In this document: positions 32,682-43,949 of the stretch, in pieces
Layout: the number at the start of each line of letters is the position of its first letter
Numbering within the stretch: the first letter of the stretch is position 1
Assembly (NCBI GenBank): GCA_964017145.1
Contig: OZ024848.1
Coordinates: 2,926,501 to 2,990,500 of the forward strand
DNA length: 64,000 nucleotides
Source: Agrocybe praecox
Taxonomy: Eukaryota > Basidiomycota > Agaricomycetes > Agaricales > Agrocybaceae
Direction of reading: 5' to 3'
Notes under the pieces: model-generated
Database searches by the model: none
The model's input: the letters and a program-made list of their open reading frames with translations, nothing else
What the model was told of the DNA's origin: nothing
Translations under genes and position numbers: made by a program

Positions 32682-35600
32682 ATGTCGACCATGGACACTA
32701 CAGGATTTGACCAGGTCGGACGCTATGGTACCCTCAGCTTACTCAAGAAAAGATCTGATACGAACGCTACCGTGGGACCCAATAACTCTACACCTGGAGG
32801 AACCACAAGCTCTAGCGCTCAACAAGTCATTACTTCTTTTGGAATCGACTCAGCCAATCTTACCTTTGGCAGAGATATATCTTGCGATGTGAGATTGTAT
32901 TACTTCTCAGTGGACCCAGTGCATTGCAGACTGGTTAATGAAGATGGAAAGGTATGTCATCATTGTCATATATTATCAAAAAATGTCGATTTATTCTCTG
33001 TGAAGGCGTTCATGGTCGTACAAGGGAAGGCAGGTGCTTTAGTGGACGGATGCTGGGTCTATCCAAACACCTCGTCCGCATCTGGCAACGACTCTGAAGA
33101 GTCTCAACAAACCATTGTTCCTTTGGTGAACAACTCAGAATTCGAAATCCAAGGCAAACGATTCTGCTTTACTTATCCACCGAAAGGGATACGCAAAGTT
33201 CTACTAAACACGCCTGTTGGTACGTGCCGCCGACAGTCTTAGCCTGATACAATAATAACCCTTATACATCTCAGCTCAGCGAAATCGTAAACTTCGTCTT
33301 TCTATGATCCAATCTGCTCAAGTCTTCACACCACGCCCATCTAAGGATCCACGAGAGAATCTACGTATTCTACAAAGCCCAATCAAGGCCAACATATTCA
33401 GCATCAGTGACCCGACGGTTGACAGAAGCCGAAGTCAAAGCCCCCATAAACCACGTGCTGTCTCGCCCTTGAAGTTTGGTGTACATGCCGATGACGAAGA
33501 TAGCGACGAGGAAATGGAGGTAGACGAGCAAGATGAAAATGATAATGAAGAAACAGGGGGGTCGGAAAACACTGACGAACATATTGTATTGGTGCACACA
33601 AACCACCCACGCGTAGTTGAAGAAGATCGAGACCTTGTCATTCTTGAGGACGTACCTTTGCATTTAATCTTGCCATCACCTTCGGTTTATAATGTTGCCA
33701 CCCCTACGCGTCTTCAAAGGACGACTGAACGCGCCGCAAGTCCTACACCCGCTCAGCGACAAGCACCAGCACCCTTAGTGGCTCCGCAACCCCAGCCACA
33801 ACCCCCTCGCACACCACGTCGAAGGGGGGGTAATGCTCTCCACCGCGCGGTACTTATTCGAAGTGCACAACGGGCCGTCTGGAGAGCCGAGAAAGAGAAG
33901 GAAGAAGAGGAAGAAGAGATGGAAGTGTTGGGCACAGTTGTTGGTGGTGGAGAGGGAGAGGAGGAAGCTGACGATAATCGCGTTGTATACGTCAATGAAG
34001 ATGTGGAAATGGAGGATGTAGAAATGCGCAGTATCAGTGACGAAGAGGAGGATGAGGAGGACGAAGACGGAGAAGAAGAAGGCGACGAATATTCTGACGA
34101 AGAGAATCAGACCACCGCTGCAAATAAACCTCTATGGAGGAAGAGCCTCGAACGCATCATTCCGTGGCCATTCAGCCCGAAGAAAGTGCGTCTACCTCTT
34201 TATTTTTCTGCAGTAAAATTAATCACTCGTGCTTTCCGTTCACTAGAATACTCCAGAGCTGCGTGAAGACAGCGACGAAGAAGACGAGGATGAAAACGAG
34301 GAGCAAGAAAAGGACGGAGTGCCTGCAGCGCTCCCACAACAGAAAACACCGGGCAGGAAAGCTCTAGGTTCTTTCATGACTCCTCAACCTCAAGCCCAAC
34401 AGCCGCTACGGAGGAACCTTTTCCCATTAGCTGACACTGCAGCTAACGATGCAGCTAGTTCTGAAGGTACTACTACAACCACTGTTCCTGGTCCAGGAAG
34501 GTACTCTCTCGGCGGAGGAGAAGCACGCAGGGTGCTCGTCCAACAACCATGGAGAGTCAAAGATCTTGTTGTTCCTCCTCTTCCGGGCACTAGTGCCGCG
34601 TCTCTCCCCGCCAGGGGATCCAGAGACCCGCCGCCTACGCCTGGAGGCGACTTAGAACCCCCAGCACCCGCACCCGCTAGCACGAGAAAGGTTACAGAGG
34701 AGGAGCGTAAAGCGATTCAAGAGCGCCGTCGAAGTGCAGTACGTGAGGTTCGTGAAGACTCATTCTGGAAGGACGGTGCGCCAGGCATGAGTCCTTCCAA
34801 GGTCAGGCCATCGCCTGCTAAGCCACCTACCGGTCTCGGCATTGGTGGATCATCAGGATCCAGGCCATCTGTGATGGGTTCAAGGACACCCGGGCGACCA
34901 TTGTTTGCTTCCCCGACGAAAGGTCGTACGCTGGACTTCTCAATTGTGGAAGCTGATAAAGAGGATCCAGAATCCCCGTTCTTGGACAGAGACTCATCCA
35001 AGGGTAAAGCGAAGGCAGCGACACCCAAGGTCTCTACTACGACTGTGGATGATGATGATGATTCGCTTGACACTCATGGATTGCTTGAGCGTATGCGCGA
35101 AACTGTTGAGGATATGAAGCGTCGTCGCAGCATCGTGACACCTGCGAGGTTACCAGCTACCCCAGTGGAAAGTCAGCATTCCATCTTTAAATTAACAGGT
35201 ACTGCCCCCCGGGAAAGCGTTAAAAAGATTGATTTCTCACACATCGCACCTGCGACTTCTAAAGGAGGCGCCGACCCCTTTATGTCTGCGCCTTCTCATG
35301 AACTTCCTATGCCTGCATCATCTTCCCATATTGAACCTTCTCCACAACATGAAGAGGGTAATGAAGAAAACCAGGAGCCCGTAATGGAACCAGAACCTTT
35401 CAGCCTTCTTGCTAAGACGCCAGTATCGCGTAAATCATCCGTATATGTCCCAGAGACGATGGAGGTTGAAGAGGATTCAGCTGCCCCTGCTGTACCCTCC
35501 GTTGTCGTCGACGCTGTGGAGGATCAATCTGAACCACCCCAGGAACCTGAGCCAGAACCGGAACCAGAAGTTACAACCAAGACGAGAGGAAGGTCAAGAT

Positions 35601-36867
35601 TGCTAAGAGCTCCTAAGGAAGAACCGGAGGTTGAAACTCTGAAAGAAAATGCCGAGGAAGCTCAAGAAGAAGTAAGCAACAGATTTCCCTCATATTATCA
35701 GATTTGTTTGATATATCAATTTTGCTGTGTTAGGTTCTTGATTCGAAGCCCAGGTCTACTACGAGAACTAAGCCACCGTCAAGGTCAAGGAATGCAATAT
35801 CTCCAGCTCCTGTAGAACCCGAAAGTACTGTCACTGAGCTTGTTCCCGAGCCATCCGGATCAGGTACGAGGCGTACACGTTCTCGGACTCCTCAACCACC
35901 AGCGGAAGTTGAGGCAGCGAAGGAGGAACGCGTTCCTCGCTCAGCTACTAGGCGCACACGCCAGACTACGGCTGAGCCTGAGGAAGCCCCTGCTCAAACA
36001 AAGACAAGGGGGAAGAAGGTTGCCGAATCTGAGACCGAAGAAGTCGCCGATTCTGAGCAAATTAAGCCTACTCCAGCGAGACGTGGTCGTAAACCTCGCG
36101 CAGTTTCAGCTGCCATTGAAGAGGGACAGGAGGATGAAGCTCCAGCTCCAGCTCCCACCCCTGCTACAGCCAACAGAGGTAGGTCCAAGAAGAAGGAAGT
36201 GGTCACTGTCCCGGAGGAAGATGAAGATGCGGACGAATTGAATTCGTATGATGTCAACGCTACTGGTGCAGAGGCTGCTCCTGTCGCTACTTCGTCTAAG
36301 AAGACGACCAAGTCACAAGGTCTCCCGTTGCCAAAAGGACGGAAGAAAGAAACTTCTACAGCAGTTCCCAATGTAAAGCAAGAGGCGGAGGACAAGGAGG
36401 AAGAGGCACCCCCGCTGGCTGCTACCCGTAGTGGCAGAGGAACTCGTGCTAATGCAGCCATTACTACTACCACTGCTACAAAGACACCAGCCACCGCAAA
36501 GTCCAAGATTCCAATGGCGGCGAAAGCAAGGGGTAGGCCTAAGACTCCTGCAACTGCGCCAGCGGCGACCACGGCTGTATCCTCTAGTAGTGCTAATGCA
36601 GAGAAGGAAAATACGCCTGGCACGCGTTCAGGTTCTGGTGGTAGTGATGAAGGCAATGACGACACTGCTGCAGTCAAAGTGCGTATCACAAGGAAAACTG
36701 GAGCCGCGGCAACTACTGCGACGACCACTGCGACCAGGCAGACAAAATCTGCAAGCAAGGCCAAGTCCAAGGCTGTTAAGGTCGAGGATGAAGGTGAAGA
36801 AGAGCAGGAGACAACAACCAAGACCAGGCCCACCAGAACGATGCGTACCCGCACGAAGGCAGGTTAA
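32682..36867 (+). CDS. Large FHA-domain protein with long disordered basic/acidic tail
   Basis: 1317 aa from exons 32682-32951, 33006-33219, 33275-34185, 34247-35671 and 35734-36867. Residues about 10-165 form an FHA domain, which binds phosphothreonine: YGTLSLLKKR, then FGRDISCDVRLYYFSVDPVH, an insert, and EFEIQGKRFCF. The rest is almost entirely disordered: Glu/Asp runs (EEEDEEDEDGEEEGDEYSDE), Pro-rich parts, and a Lys/Arg/Thr/Ala-rich C-terminus with repeated TRRTR and ATTTATRQTK-like stretches that suggest DNA or chromatin contact. A candidate PP1-docking motif, KKIDF, occurs near residue 830. The architecture (N-terminal FHA, PP1 motif, long repetitive basic tail) recalls animal Ki-67, but this is analogy. 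The nearest firm statement is a nuclear FHA scaffold. Start chosen at the first ATG (MSTMDTTGFDQVGRYGTLSL). Confidence 0.85.
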
Positions 36868-37131
36868 ATAACAGGGCCTCGCGAAATTTGCGATTGAGTT
36901 TTACGTCCGCGAAGAATTTAGATATTGATGAAACGTAGTATTTAAGAATTATGACCCTATGATTTTCAATTTCATGTAACGATAGCAATTTTGATAAATA
37001 TACCCTGATGTGTTAAATCTACTTCCATACCATGTTTGTCGAAATTGCAGTAAGTTGTCGCTTGTGCAGATGTCCGCGAGGAATGCATATCCCCAGGTTT
37101 CACCTGTCTGTCTGTACAAGTTTTCTTAGCC
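36868..37131. other. Convergent intergenic region
   Basis: 264 bp between convergent genes (FHA protein and RING protein). AT-rich; contains both 3' UTRs. No gene. Confidence 0.6.
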
Positions 37132-38193
37132 TCACAAGCGGAAGATTGCTCTTGGCTTTAGACCAATGACTCCCGCTCCTTTTCCATCCCAACCTGGAAT
37201 AGTTGCACGGCAAACTGGACACCTAAAATTTGAAGAATTAGGAAGCTTGATGGCAAGAAAAACTGCTAGATATCGAACTAACCGTGCCTCGTTAACTCCA
37301 GGTGCCGTGACTATTGCACGCTGCAATGTGGATTTTACAGCAGCAAATAAGCAGGACCCACAACTGATATGACCGCACGGAGTGAGTGTAGCATTCATGG
37401 GGGGTCCAAAACAGATGGGGCAAGTATACTCGGAGAGTGGTTCGGGTTCTGATTTTTTCGGTTCTTTCGTAGCAGGCGATGGACTGTCAGGAATTTCGAT
37501 AGGTGTTTCTTCTCGAGCCTTGCCTTTGCCCTTACGATCAACTTTGGGTTGACTAAGGTCGCCACCGTCAATTAGATGATCAGCCACTTCAGCGTCAGAA
37601 TCTGTACGCTGGGATGTGTAAGAGGCCCCGGCACCGTACTGATCAGGAGAAGGTGATCGTTTTCTTTTGGAACCCGAGGGGCCGCTACTTGATGCAGCGG
37701 GATGCATCCCTGTCGTAGAATTATCCCAGCTTCCTAATGATTGAGTAGGGTTATACAGGTCATTTTCTGTATCGTTTTGTCGATGAAAACCTCCGTCCCA
37801 ACTTTCAAAGTCTGGCCAACTGGCAGAATTGTAAGCGTCCAAAGTGTCAATGTCACGCGAATAGTCGTCGCCATAGTACATGTGTGGGTTGTATTCATCA
37901 TAGGGAATAGCACGAGCGGGCAAATTCATTTGTTCTTCCCTTGCGTAGAAATTTAGACTTGTCCCGGGTTGAGTCGAGTTTTCGTGCATGGACAAAGAGC
38001 TCCCTCCGGATCTTCTGGATCCTGAAGCACGAGACGGAGGACGTGAGCCTGACGCAGACCCTGAACTCCTTGACACTGCTCTTGGTTGAAGATTGCGAGT
38101 TGTCAGAGGAATTGGAAGATCTGCTGAAATATCGGGCACCTGTTGTCCTCGCAGTGCCTGTAGCACTTCCTCGACTGCTGCAGATCTCGACAT
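37132..38193 (-). CDS. RING-type E3 ubiquitin ligase, Slx8/STUbL-like
   Basis: 353 aa, read as one exon. The first 210 residues are disordered and Ser-rich. A SUMO-interaction-like motif, PIEIPDSPSP, lies at about residues 232-241, followed by the RING: CPICFGPPMNATLTPCGHISC, then CGSCL and a distal CPVC pair, and a conserved tail IPGWDGKGAGVIGLKPRAIF. RING with an upstream hydrophobic-acidic motif is the plan of SUMO-targeted ubiquitin ligases such as Slx8/RNF4, which act on sumoylated nuclear proteins. The segment between SCLFAAVKSTLQ and RCPVC is long and may hide an in-frame intron (donor C|GTGCAA, acceptor CTAGCAG). The start is the ATG following the shared 185-bp promoter. STUbL function is inferred. 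Confidence 0.8.
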   Translation of the reverse strand: MSRSAAVEEVLQALRGQQVPDISADLPIPLTTRNLQPRAVSRSSGSASGSRPPSRASGSRRSGGSSLSMHENSTQPGTSLNFYAREEQMNLPARAIPYDEYNPHMYYGDDYSRDIDTLDAYNSASWPDFESWDGGFHRQNDTENDLYNPTQSLGSWDNSTTGMHPAASSSGPSGSKRKRSPSPDQYGAGASYTSQRTDSDAEVADHLIDGGDLSQPKVDRKGKGKAREETPIEIPDSPSPATKEPKKSEPEPLSEYTCPICFGPPMNATLTPCGHISCGSCLFAAVKSTLQRAIVTAPGVNEARLVRYLAVFLAIKLPNSSNFRCPVCRATIPGWDGKGAGVIGLKPRAIFRL

Positions 38194-38378
38194 ATGGGGA
38201 AAGGGTATAAGTAAAATAAAAGTTGAGAAAAGAGCAAGGCGAAATCGGCCTTATATCATTAGCGCCGAGGTTAGGGTTAGGTCTCGCGTCCTAAAGTTCA
38301 ATCTACTCTGGTTTATCCGATCGTTGACCTCTAACATTTCATACATAAACCACTTGCACCCTGTATACGACTTTTAAG
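38194..38378. promoter_or_regulatory. Compact divergent promoter with TTAGGGTTAGG motif
   Basis: 185 bp shared by the RING E3 and CSN1 genes. It contains GAGGTTAGGGTTAGGTC at about 38267-38283, a two-unit telomere-like (telo-box) motif. A similar motif lies in the SURF6/PTPA divergent promoter. Confidence 0.6.
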
Positions 38379-40182
38379 ATGGACATTGACCGCGTGGATG
38401 ATGTACAAACACAACCGACGACGACTCAGACGAAGAGAGTGAACTTGCCTGTCGATGAAGCCCATCCGTTCGAGCTCGACAGTTACATCTCCAATTATTC
38501 AGGTATATTCCTTTTATGAGTAAAGAATAAGAAGTCAATATGAACGTACAGGACGCACTGCTACCGACAGACTGCTATATATCATGACGATCTGTCCGTC
38601 AATAGCTGCAGACGCCGTACAACTATGTGTGCAATTCATCCACCAGTCGCGCGACCCATCACTGTATCAGACCCTTCTTCAGACATATGAACAAGCAGCG
38701 TCCCCGGATGTGTCTTTGCCCAACGTGATGGACCTCGCGCAGCTGGATACGAAGTGGGCAGATGAGACGATGGCGAAGAACCAGGCTGATCGCGTGAAAT
38801 TGGAGGTGGAACTGAAGACTTATAGCAACAACATGATCAAGGAGAGCATCCGTGTACGTCTTGGTGGCTTATACGAGATAAACGACATTCATGTTTAATA
38901 GATGGCGCATCGCGATCTGGGCGAGTTCTATCGCAGCACAGGTGATTACGCCACAGCACTGAAACATTACACCAAGTCTCGTGAATTCTGCACTACAAGT
39001 CAACATGTTTTGGACATGTGTATGTCCATTCTCGAGGTGAATACTCACTTCTGATTGCTACCCACCTACCTTACCTCATGCTTTATTAGCTCCTTGTCGA
39101 ACAAAGAAATTATGCACATCTCACGACATACGTTTTCAAGGCCGACGCCGCATTAGATTCTTCCAGTGCCTCTGGCCAGGCGAGCACAACAGGAACGACT
39201 GCCCCACCTCAGGCAAACAACGGAGCTAAAAAGAAATCAGCAGAACGGGATCATGTCCAAGCGAAATTAGATCTGGCAACTGCATTATCACACCTCGGTC
39301 AGGCAAACTACGAGAAGGCCGCCCTTGCGTTTTTGAAAATCGGCCCACCTAAGGACCTTGGTCACTGGATTGGCAAGCTTATTGCTCCGGGAGACATCGC
39401 GATCTATGGCACCCTCTGCGCATTAGCAACATTCCCTAGATCGACTATCAAACCCAGGATCTTGGAAAACTCCGTTTTTGGATCCTACATCGAGCAAGAA
39501 CCATATGTTAGAGAGCTCATCGAAGCATACATGAACAGTAACTTCAAGACTGTCCTTGACCTCCTCAACAAATATTCTGTACGTCAAATTTTTTTCTTTA
39601 AGAGGGAAGTCGTGTGTTAACGCTTACGCAGACCCGCCATTACGTCGATATCCACCTTACGAGTCATGTCAACGATCTCATGTCCATGATTCGCAATAGC
39701 GCCGTAGTACTCTACTTCCAACCTTTCGCATCGATCAAGCTTGATCGCATGAGCGCTGCATTCGGATGGACGATCGAAGAGGTAGAATACCATGTCATCA
39801 ATCTCATTCAGTCGGGAGATATACAGGGACGTGTGGATAGTCAGAACAAGGTGAAGTGTCCCGTAGACAAAAAAAAAAGGCATTAGGAAAAATTCTGACT
39901 GTTTGTTTCCCAGATTTTAAGAGCGAAGAACATCAACCAACGCGACGAGCTATTCGCTCGCACTATCAAAGCAGGAATGGACGTCCTGGCCACGAATAGG
40001 AAGCTTCTCCTGCGGATGCGATTGTATGTAGACCTCTTTCTGTTTATACTATTTCCTTCTCCTTCGCCATGCTGAACGTTGTACCCCTTTGATTTAACAG
40101 GCAACAAGCAGACCTCGTCGTTAAACAACCTAAAATTGCAAGTCAGCAGTCGACGCTTGATTTCTATGCTGGTGGAGAGTAG
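38379..40182 (+). CDS. CSN1: COP9 signalosome subunit 1 (CSN1)
   Basis: Scaffold subunit of the COP9 signalosome, which removes NEDD8 from cullins and so controls SCF ligases. 486 aa in seven exons: 38379-38502, 38552-38853, 38902-39036, 39090-39578, 39632-39850, 39914-40023 and 40101-40182. The N-terminal helical RPN7-type domain includes [40 protein letters not shown] and [15 protein letters not shown] Ser/Thr/Ala insert ([17 protein letters not shown]) separates it from the PCI domain ([60 protein letters not shown]). The end, [20 protein letters not shown], is typical of CSN1 and distinguishes it from proteasome Rpn7. Start chosen at ATG after the divergent promoter. Confidence 0.95.
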
Positions 40183-40436
40183 ATAAATCACATTGGTATC
40201 TGCACGCTTTTTCTTTTCTTTTGCTGCTCTGTACTCTTTTTGCCTCCTTGGGCCGACTTTGTGCCTCGAGCCACTTGTATTATAACACATTTCAATACCA
40301 CAATCCTGTTTTTTTCATTCACGAATAAAGCGAGCACTGCAGATCGTGTTTGATTTATTTCCAATGAATGTTCTACTGCGTAAGACAGTAGTAATTCATC
40401 ACCCAGTTATTCAATATCATATATATAAACGAAAAT
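40183..40436. other. Convergent intergenic region
   Basis: 254 bp between convergent stop codons; both 3' UTRs. No gene. Confidence 0.6.
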
Positions 40437-41429
40437 TTAGAAACCACCAAGACACCCTTCACGGTCCAGATCGCTCGAGGTATCAGAAAGAGAATTTTGG
40501 AAAGATGTACCAGTTCGGGATTTACGAGTACCATGTTTATGTTCCCGCTTATGTCTGTCCGTTGTATTCTCTACACGTCCTTCCGAAAAGTGAGGGCTGT
40601 CCACTTTCACTTTTGTCCTCGTCCTCGTCTTCTTGGCTGGGAAGGTAGTGGCCCCACAATTTGACAGTAGATGACAGCTGCTCGAAATAGCAAGTCGGTT
40701 ATCGTCTCCCTGGGTTGCACTGCTAGCGCTGACGGACAATCCACCGGGGAAATAGGTAGAGATGTGAGCTATTCCAGACTGGGTCATCGTATCGGTACTA
40801 GTTTGTTCAGGTGGAGTCCCGCATGTGTCTAAGTCAGTGTCGGAACTTGAGAAATCGGATACAAGGGGTGGTGGGACTGAGGTGTTACTTTGATATGAAA
40901 GTTGATAGACACCCAGAGCAGGTTGGAGACTACTATATGTTTCTGGAGTAGATAAAGTAGATCTGGATGGAGTGGGGAAAAAATGTGTTGTGGAGTAAGA
41001 TATAATGGGCTTGTGGAGAGGTGGAGAGAAGCTGCTGCTATCAAATGGTGGTGATGCTGACATTCCTTCAGACCTGGTGGGAGGAGAATCTGACAGGTGG
41101 GGTTGGAAGAAGTAATCGTAATCGCCGTCGTCGTCCAACTTTCTCTCCCCCCTCTCTGGGAGTTCGCAGATATTTGGAGATATTTCTATAGGTCGGCGGT
41201 CATATGAAAATGATGAATGGGTCATCGCTATCCTAGACAAAGCCGGAGTAGGCGGGAAATGGACATGAGGGGATTCCAAAGGTGAGATTGGATGTGAAGA
41301 TGCGAATGGTAATGCAAGAAATATCGCATAGCTTGGGTCTCCATATGAAAAGTCTGAAGGGCATGTTTCGGTATTGGGCATGGAATTATTGGAGTGACCA
41401 TGACACTTTAAAATGGAACGAGGTGCCAT
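40437..41429 (-). CDS. Conserved-looking hypothetical protein, Ser/Pro-rich
   Basis: 330 aa, single exon, start ATG at 41429 (MAPRSILKCHGHSNN). No enzymatic domain recognised. The N-terminal third has features that I associate with an uncharacterised agaricomycete family: SPLESPHVHFPPTPALSR and YDRRPIEISPNICELPERGE. The rest is Ser/Thr/Pro-rich and disordered, ending in a basic Lys/Arg/His stretch (KKTRTRTKVKV, DRHKREHKHGTRKS) and LSDTSSDLDREGCLGGF. Pro-directed Ser/Thr sites suggest phosphoregulation. It is convergent with CSN1. An upstream GTG in frame is not used. Confidence 0.75.
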   Translation of the reverse strand: MAPRSILKCHGHSNNSMPNTETCPSDFSYGDPSYAIFLALPFASSHPISPLESPHVHFPPTPALSRIAMTHSSFSYDRRPIEISPNICELPERGERKLDDDGDYDYFFQPHLSDSPPTRSEGMSASPPFDSSSFSPPLHKPIISYSTTHFFPTPSRSTLSTPETYSSLQPALGVYQLSYQSNTSVPPPLVSDFSSSDTDLDTCGTPPEQTSTDTMTQSGIAHISTYFPGGLSVSASSATQGDDNRLAISSSCHLLSNCGATTFPAKKTRTRTKVKVDSPHFSEGRVENTTDRHKREHKHGTRKSRTGTSFQNSLSDTSSDLDREGCLGGF

Positions 41430-42375
41430 AGGGAGTTCCACTGTCGACGACGATCTGTCTGCTGATACAAACGATTATGCTTCAAATTTATATCACAATC
41501 CTACAGAGATGAACGGACCTTGATAATGACCGTAGCTCGTCCTGCAAGCCGGCAGAGATAGTTCCAGGCTTCCGAATGTAATTCGTTAAGGAAGCCGGAT
41601 TGCGAGATATAGGATGTCAGTAAACCCTTGATTGTTATCTCAGCCTCGAGAATTTAACGTATAGAGGGACACTCACTTTGACGGACAGGCTGTCCGTATC
41701 AGACCAGAGATGAAATTCCGCAGAGGTACATGGCGATGATGGTAAATAAGATGGTTCGATGGTTGGTCATAAAATGCGACAACGCGGTTTAAGGCAGTTG
41801 TAAACACGTCGGCTGGGACATGACTTTGCAACGACTATGAAGTCATCGAACCGGAACACAAAGGTGGCGGAAGAATAAACCCCGGACCGAAAGCTGTGAA
41901 GCCTCGTGGTTTCCGTGTGAAAGTGACGTCATCGTCATTTATCAGATTTCCTTCTTAGCTAGGGTCGATCAATGAATGCGGTGAATGAGAGTAATTGGGA
42001 CAATCTGTCAATGCAGATAATGATTGATGAGGGTTGAGAGCAAATCATACAAGACTCTAAGCGCTCAGCGGAGTTTTAACATTTTTGTTTGGTTATGCTT
42101 TCCAAAGCACTAATTACGCATATCTGAATTGTAAACTTCTTGATACATTAGCTTGTTGCATTCCGTTACTACGAACACACATACACAACTTGCGTACTAT
42201 TTTTCAGACGCTGTGAGGCGGAAGGTCAGTCGAGACGCGTCGCGCGTCGTATTAATAAACGCACGTGATGTCATGTCAGCGTTGTTGCCAAGATAATATT
42301 CGCTCAGCATAACCAATGTAACTGCGCGCGTGGACGTGTCACTTTCAAACCACCATCTCTTTCTAATCGTCCGTT
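41430..42375. promoter_or_regulatory. Divergent intergenic region with CRE-like and E-box sites
   Basis: About 950 bp between divergent starts. It holds a perfect CRE-like palindrome TGACGTCA at 41924-41931 and CACGTGA at 42262-42268, about 110 bp upstream of the MINDY gene. No gene seen. Confidence 0.5.
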
Positions 42376-43949
42376 ATGTCTCAAGATATCCCAACCATAC
42401 AGTCCTCAATGGCAGAAGTCTGGCAGCTCAAAGATATCAAGTTCGGTGGCCGTCAATTGCGTATCATAACGCAGAATTTCAACGGGTGCGTCAGTCTTGG
42501 CAGCTTTTGATTTCTGTTTCCCTGAACGTTTGAATTTAGACCGTGTTCTTTTATTGCCATATGTAAGTGACTTGGAATCCCATAATTTGCGCGATTCTGC
42601 TGGTTGTTGCGATACACGTAATCAGGGTCCTTCTAACCATTTTACGTATATCTGCAGGTAATATTCTTATCCTCAGAGGAAACATTGAAGTACTTCCTCG
42701 CACACGCCAGAACGTATCATACGAATTTCTGTCGCAGCTGGTAGCGGAATACCTTCTTTCTACATCACCAAATGATGACGTTTCGGCAGCCCTATCCTAC
42801 ATGCCCCAAACCCAAAGTGCGTCCTCTTTGTCTTGAGCACTAGAGGAATACCAATTTCTTAAATCAGAGGGCATGGATTTGAACCCTCTTTTTACTGCCG
42901 CGAACGCTTTTCATCCCTCTGGAACTGCTGGAGGTGAACTCAAGCTCTTCGAACACGTCAATATCCCCCTTCTACATGGCTGGCTAGTCGACCCCGATAG
43001 TCCCGAAGCTTCTGTGTTGAAACGCATTCAGGACTACGATACAGCCGTAGCACTTATTGCTGAAGTTGATCATCTCACGAACGGTCGCTTTGTGGTAGAC
43101 GATAATGCCCCGATTGGCGGCGGCAGTTCCAGTGATCCCTCAAGCCCGACGCGCGAATGGACGAGGGAAGAATTGCAGAAAATCCGGGACGGTAAGTTTA
43201 CGCCGTTCTCAGCTACCGCAAGGATCTAAAAACATATTTCTTCTTGTAGCCACCGTTGTTCGTCGCTTTTTGGACACGACTCAATCACAGTTGACATACC
43301 ACGGACTCTTTCATCTTGCTAACAATTTGCCTCCAAACACCCCATGCGCCTTATTCCGAAACTCACACTTGTCCGTCCTCTACAGGCATGCCCCAAATGC
43401 TGCCATCTCATCGAGCGCAGCTGGTTCTTCGTCATCCTACGTATCACCGCAGGCGAACCCAGAAGAAGGCGGAGACTCTGCACTATACACACTAGTAACA
43501 GACCAAGTCTTCTACAACGAGCCTTCTGTAGTCTGGGAGCGACTAGAGGACGTGGACGGCGGCTGGTCGACGTTCGTTGACTCGGATTTCATCAAATCTA
43601 GTCCCGCAGGAGGAGACTTTGCAGGACAGACAGCTGAAGAAGCACTGCGTGCTGCGGAAGCCATTGAAAACACTGGAATCATAGATCCTAACGAGTATGT
43701 GCTGGAGTTTCTGGTGTCATCGTCGTTGTCATACTTATACTTACATAAATTCTATCTAGTCTGGCACTTGCACAGCAACTACAAGCAGAAGAAGAGCAGC
43801 TGGCACGGCGAGAACATGAAGCGTATGTGCGCGAACAGCAACGGCGGGAACAAGATGCAGCACGACAGGCACAAGAACAGGCGAATGTTCAGGCAGAAAA
43901 GGAGAAGAAGAAAGAGAAGAAAAAGAAAGGCGACTGTGTCATCATGTAG
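42376..43949 (+). CDS. MINDY-family deubiquitinase with polybasic CaaX tail
   Basis: Cysteine protease of the MINDY (FAM63/DUF544) family that trims Lys48-linked ubiquitin chains. 416 aa in six exons: 42376-42485, 42540-42562, 42658-42816, 42868-43191, 43250-43694 and 43760-43949. The catalytic Cys is C39 in FNGPCSFIAICNILILRGNI, with the upstream Gln in ITQNF. The catalytic His is probably in FRNSHLSVLYRH, followed by LYTLVTDQVFYNEPSVVWE, and a MIU-like ubiquitin-binding helix is DLALAQQLQAEEEQLARREH. The protein ends in a Lys-rich run and CVIM, a CaaX prenylation box with Met last (favouring farnesyl), so membrane anchoring is likely. The exon with the catalytic Cys is 23 nt. The start follows a 950-bp gap. 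Confidence 0.92.

Noticed and set aside
33753..33995. Long antisense open frames opposite the FHA gene
   Set aside because: They mirror the acidic and Pro-rich repeats of the sense frame and lack stops for compositional reasons.
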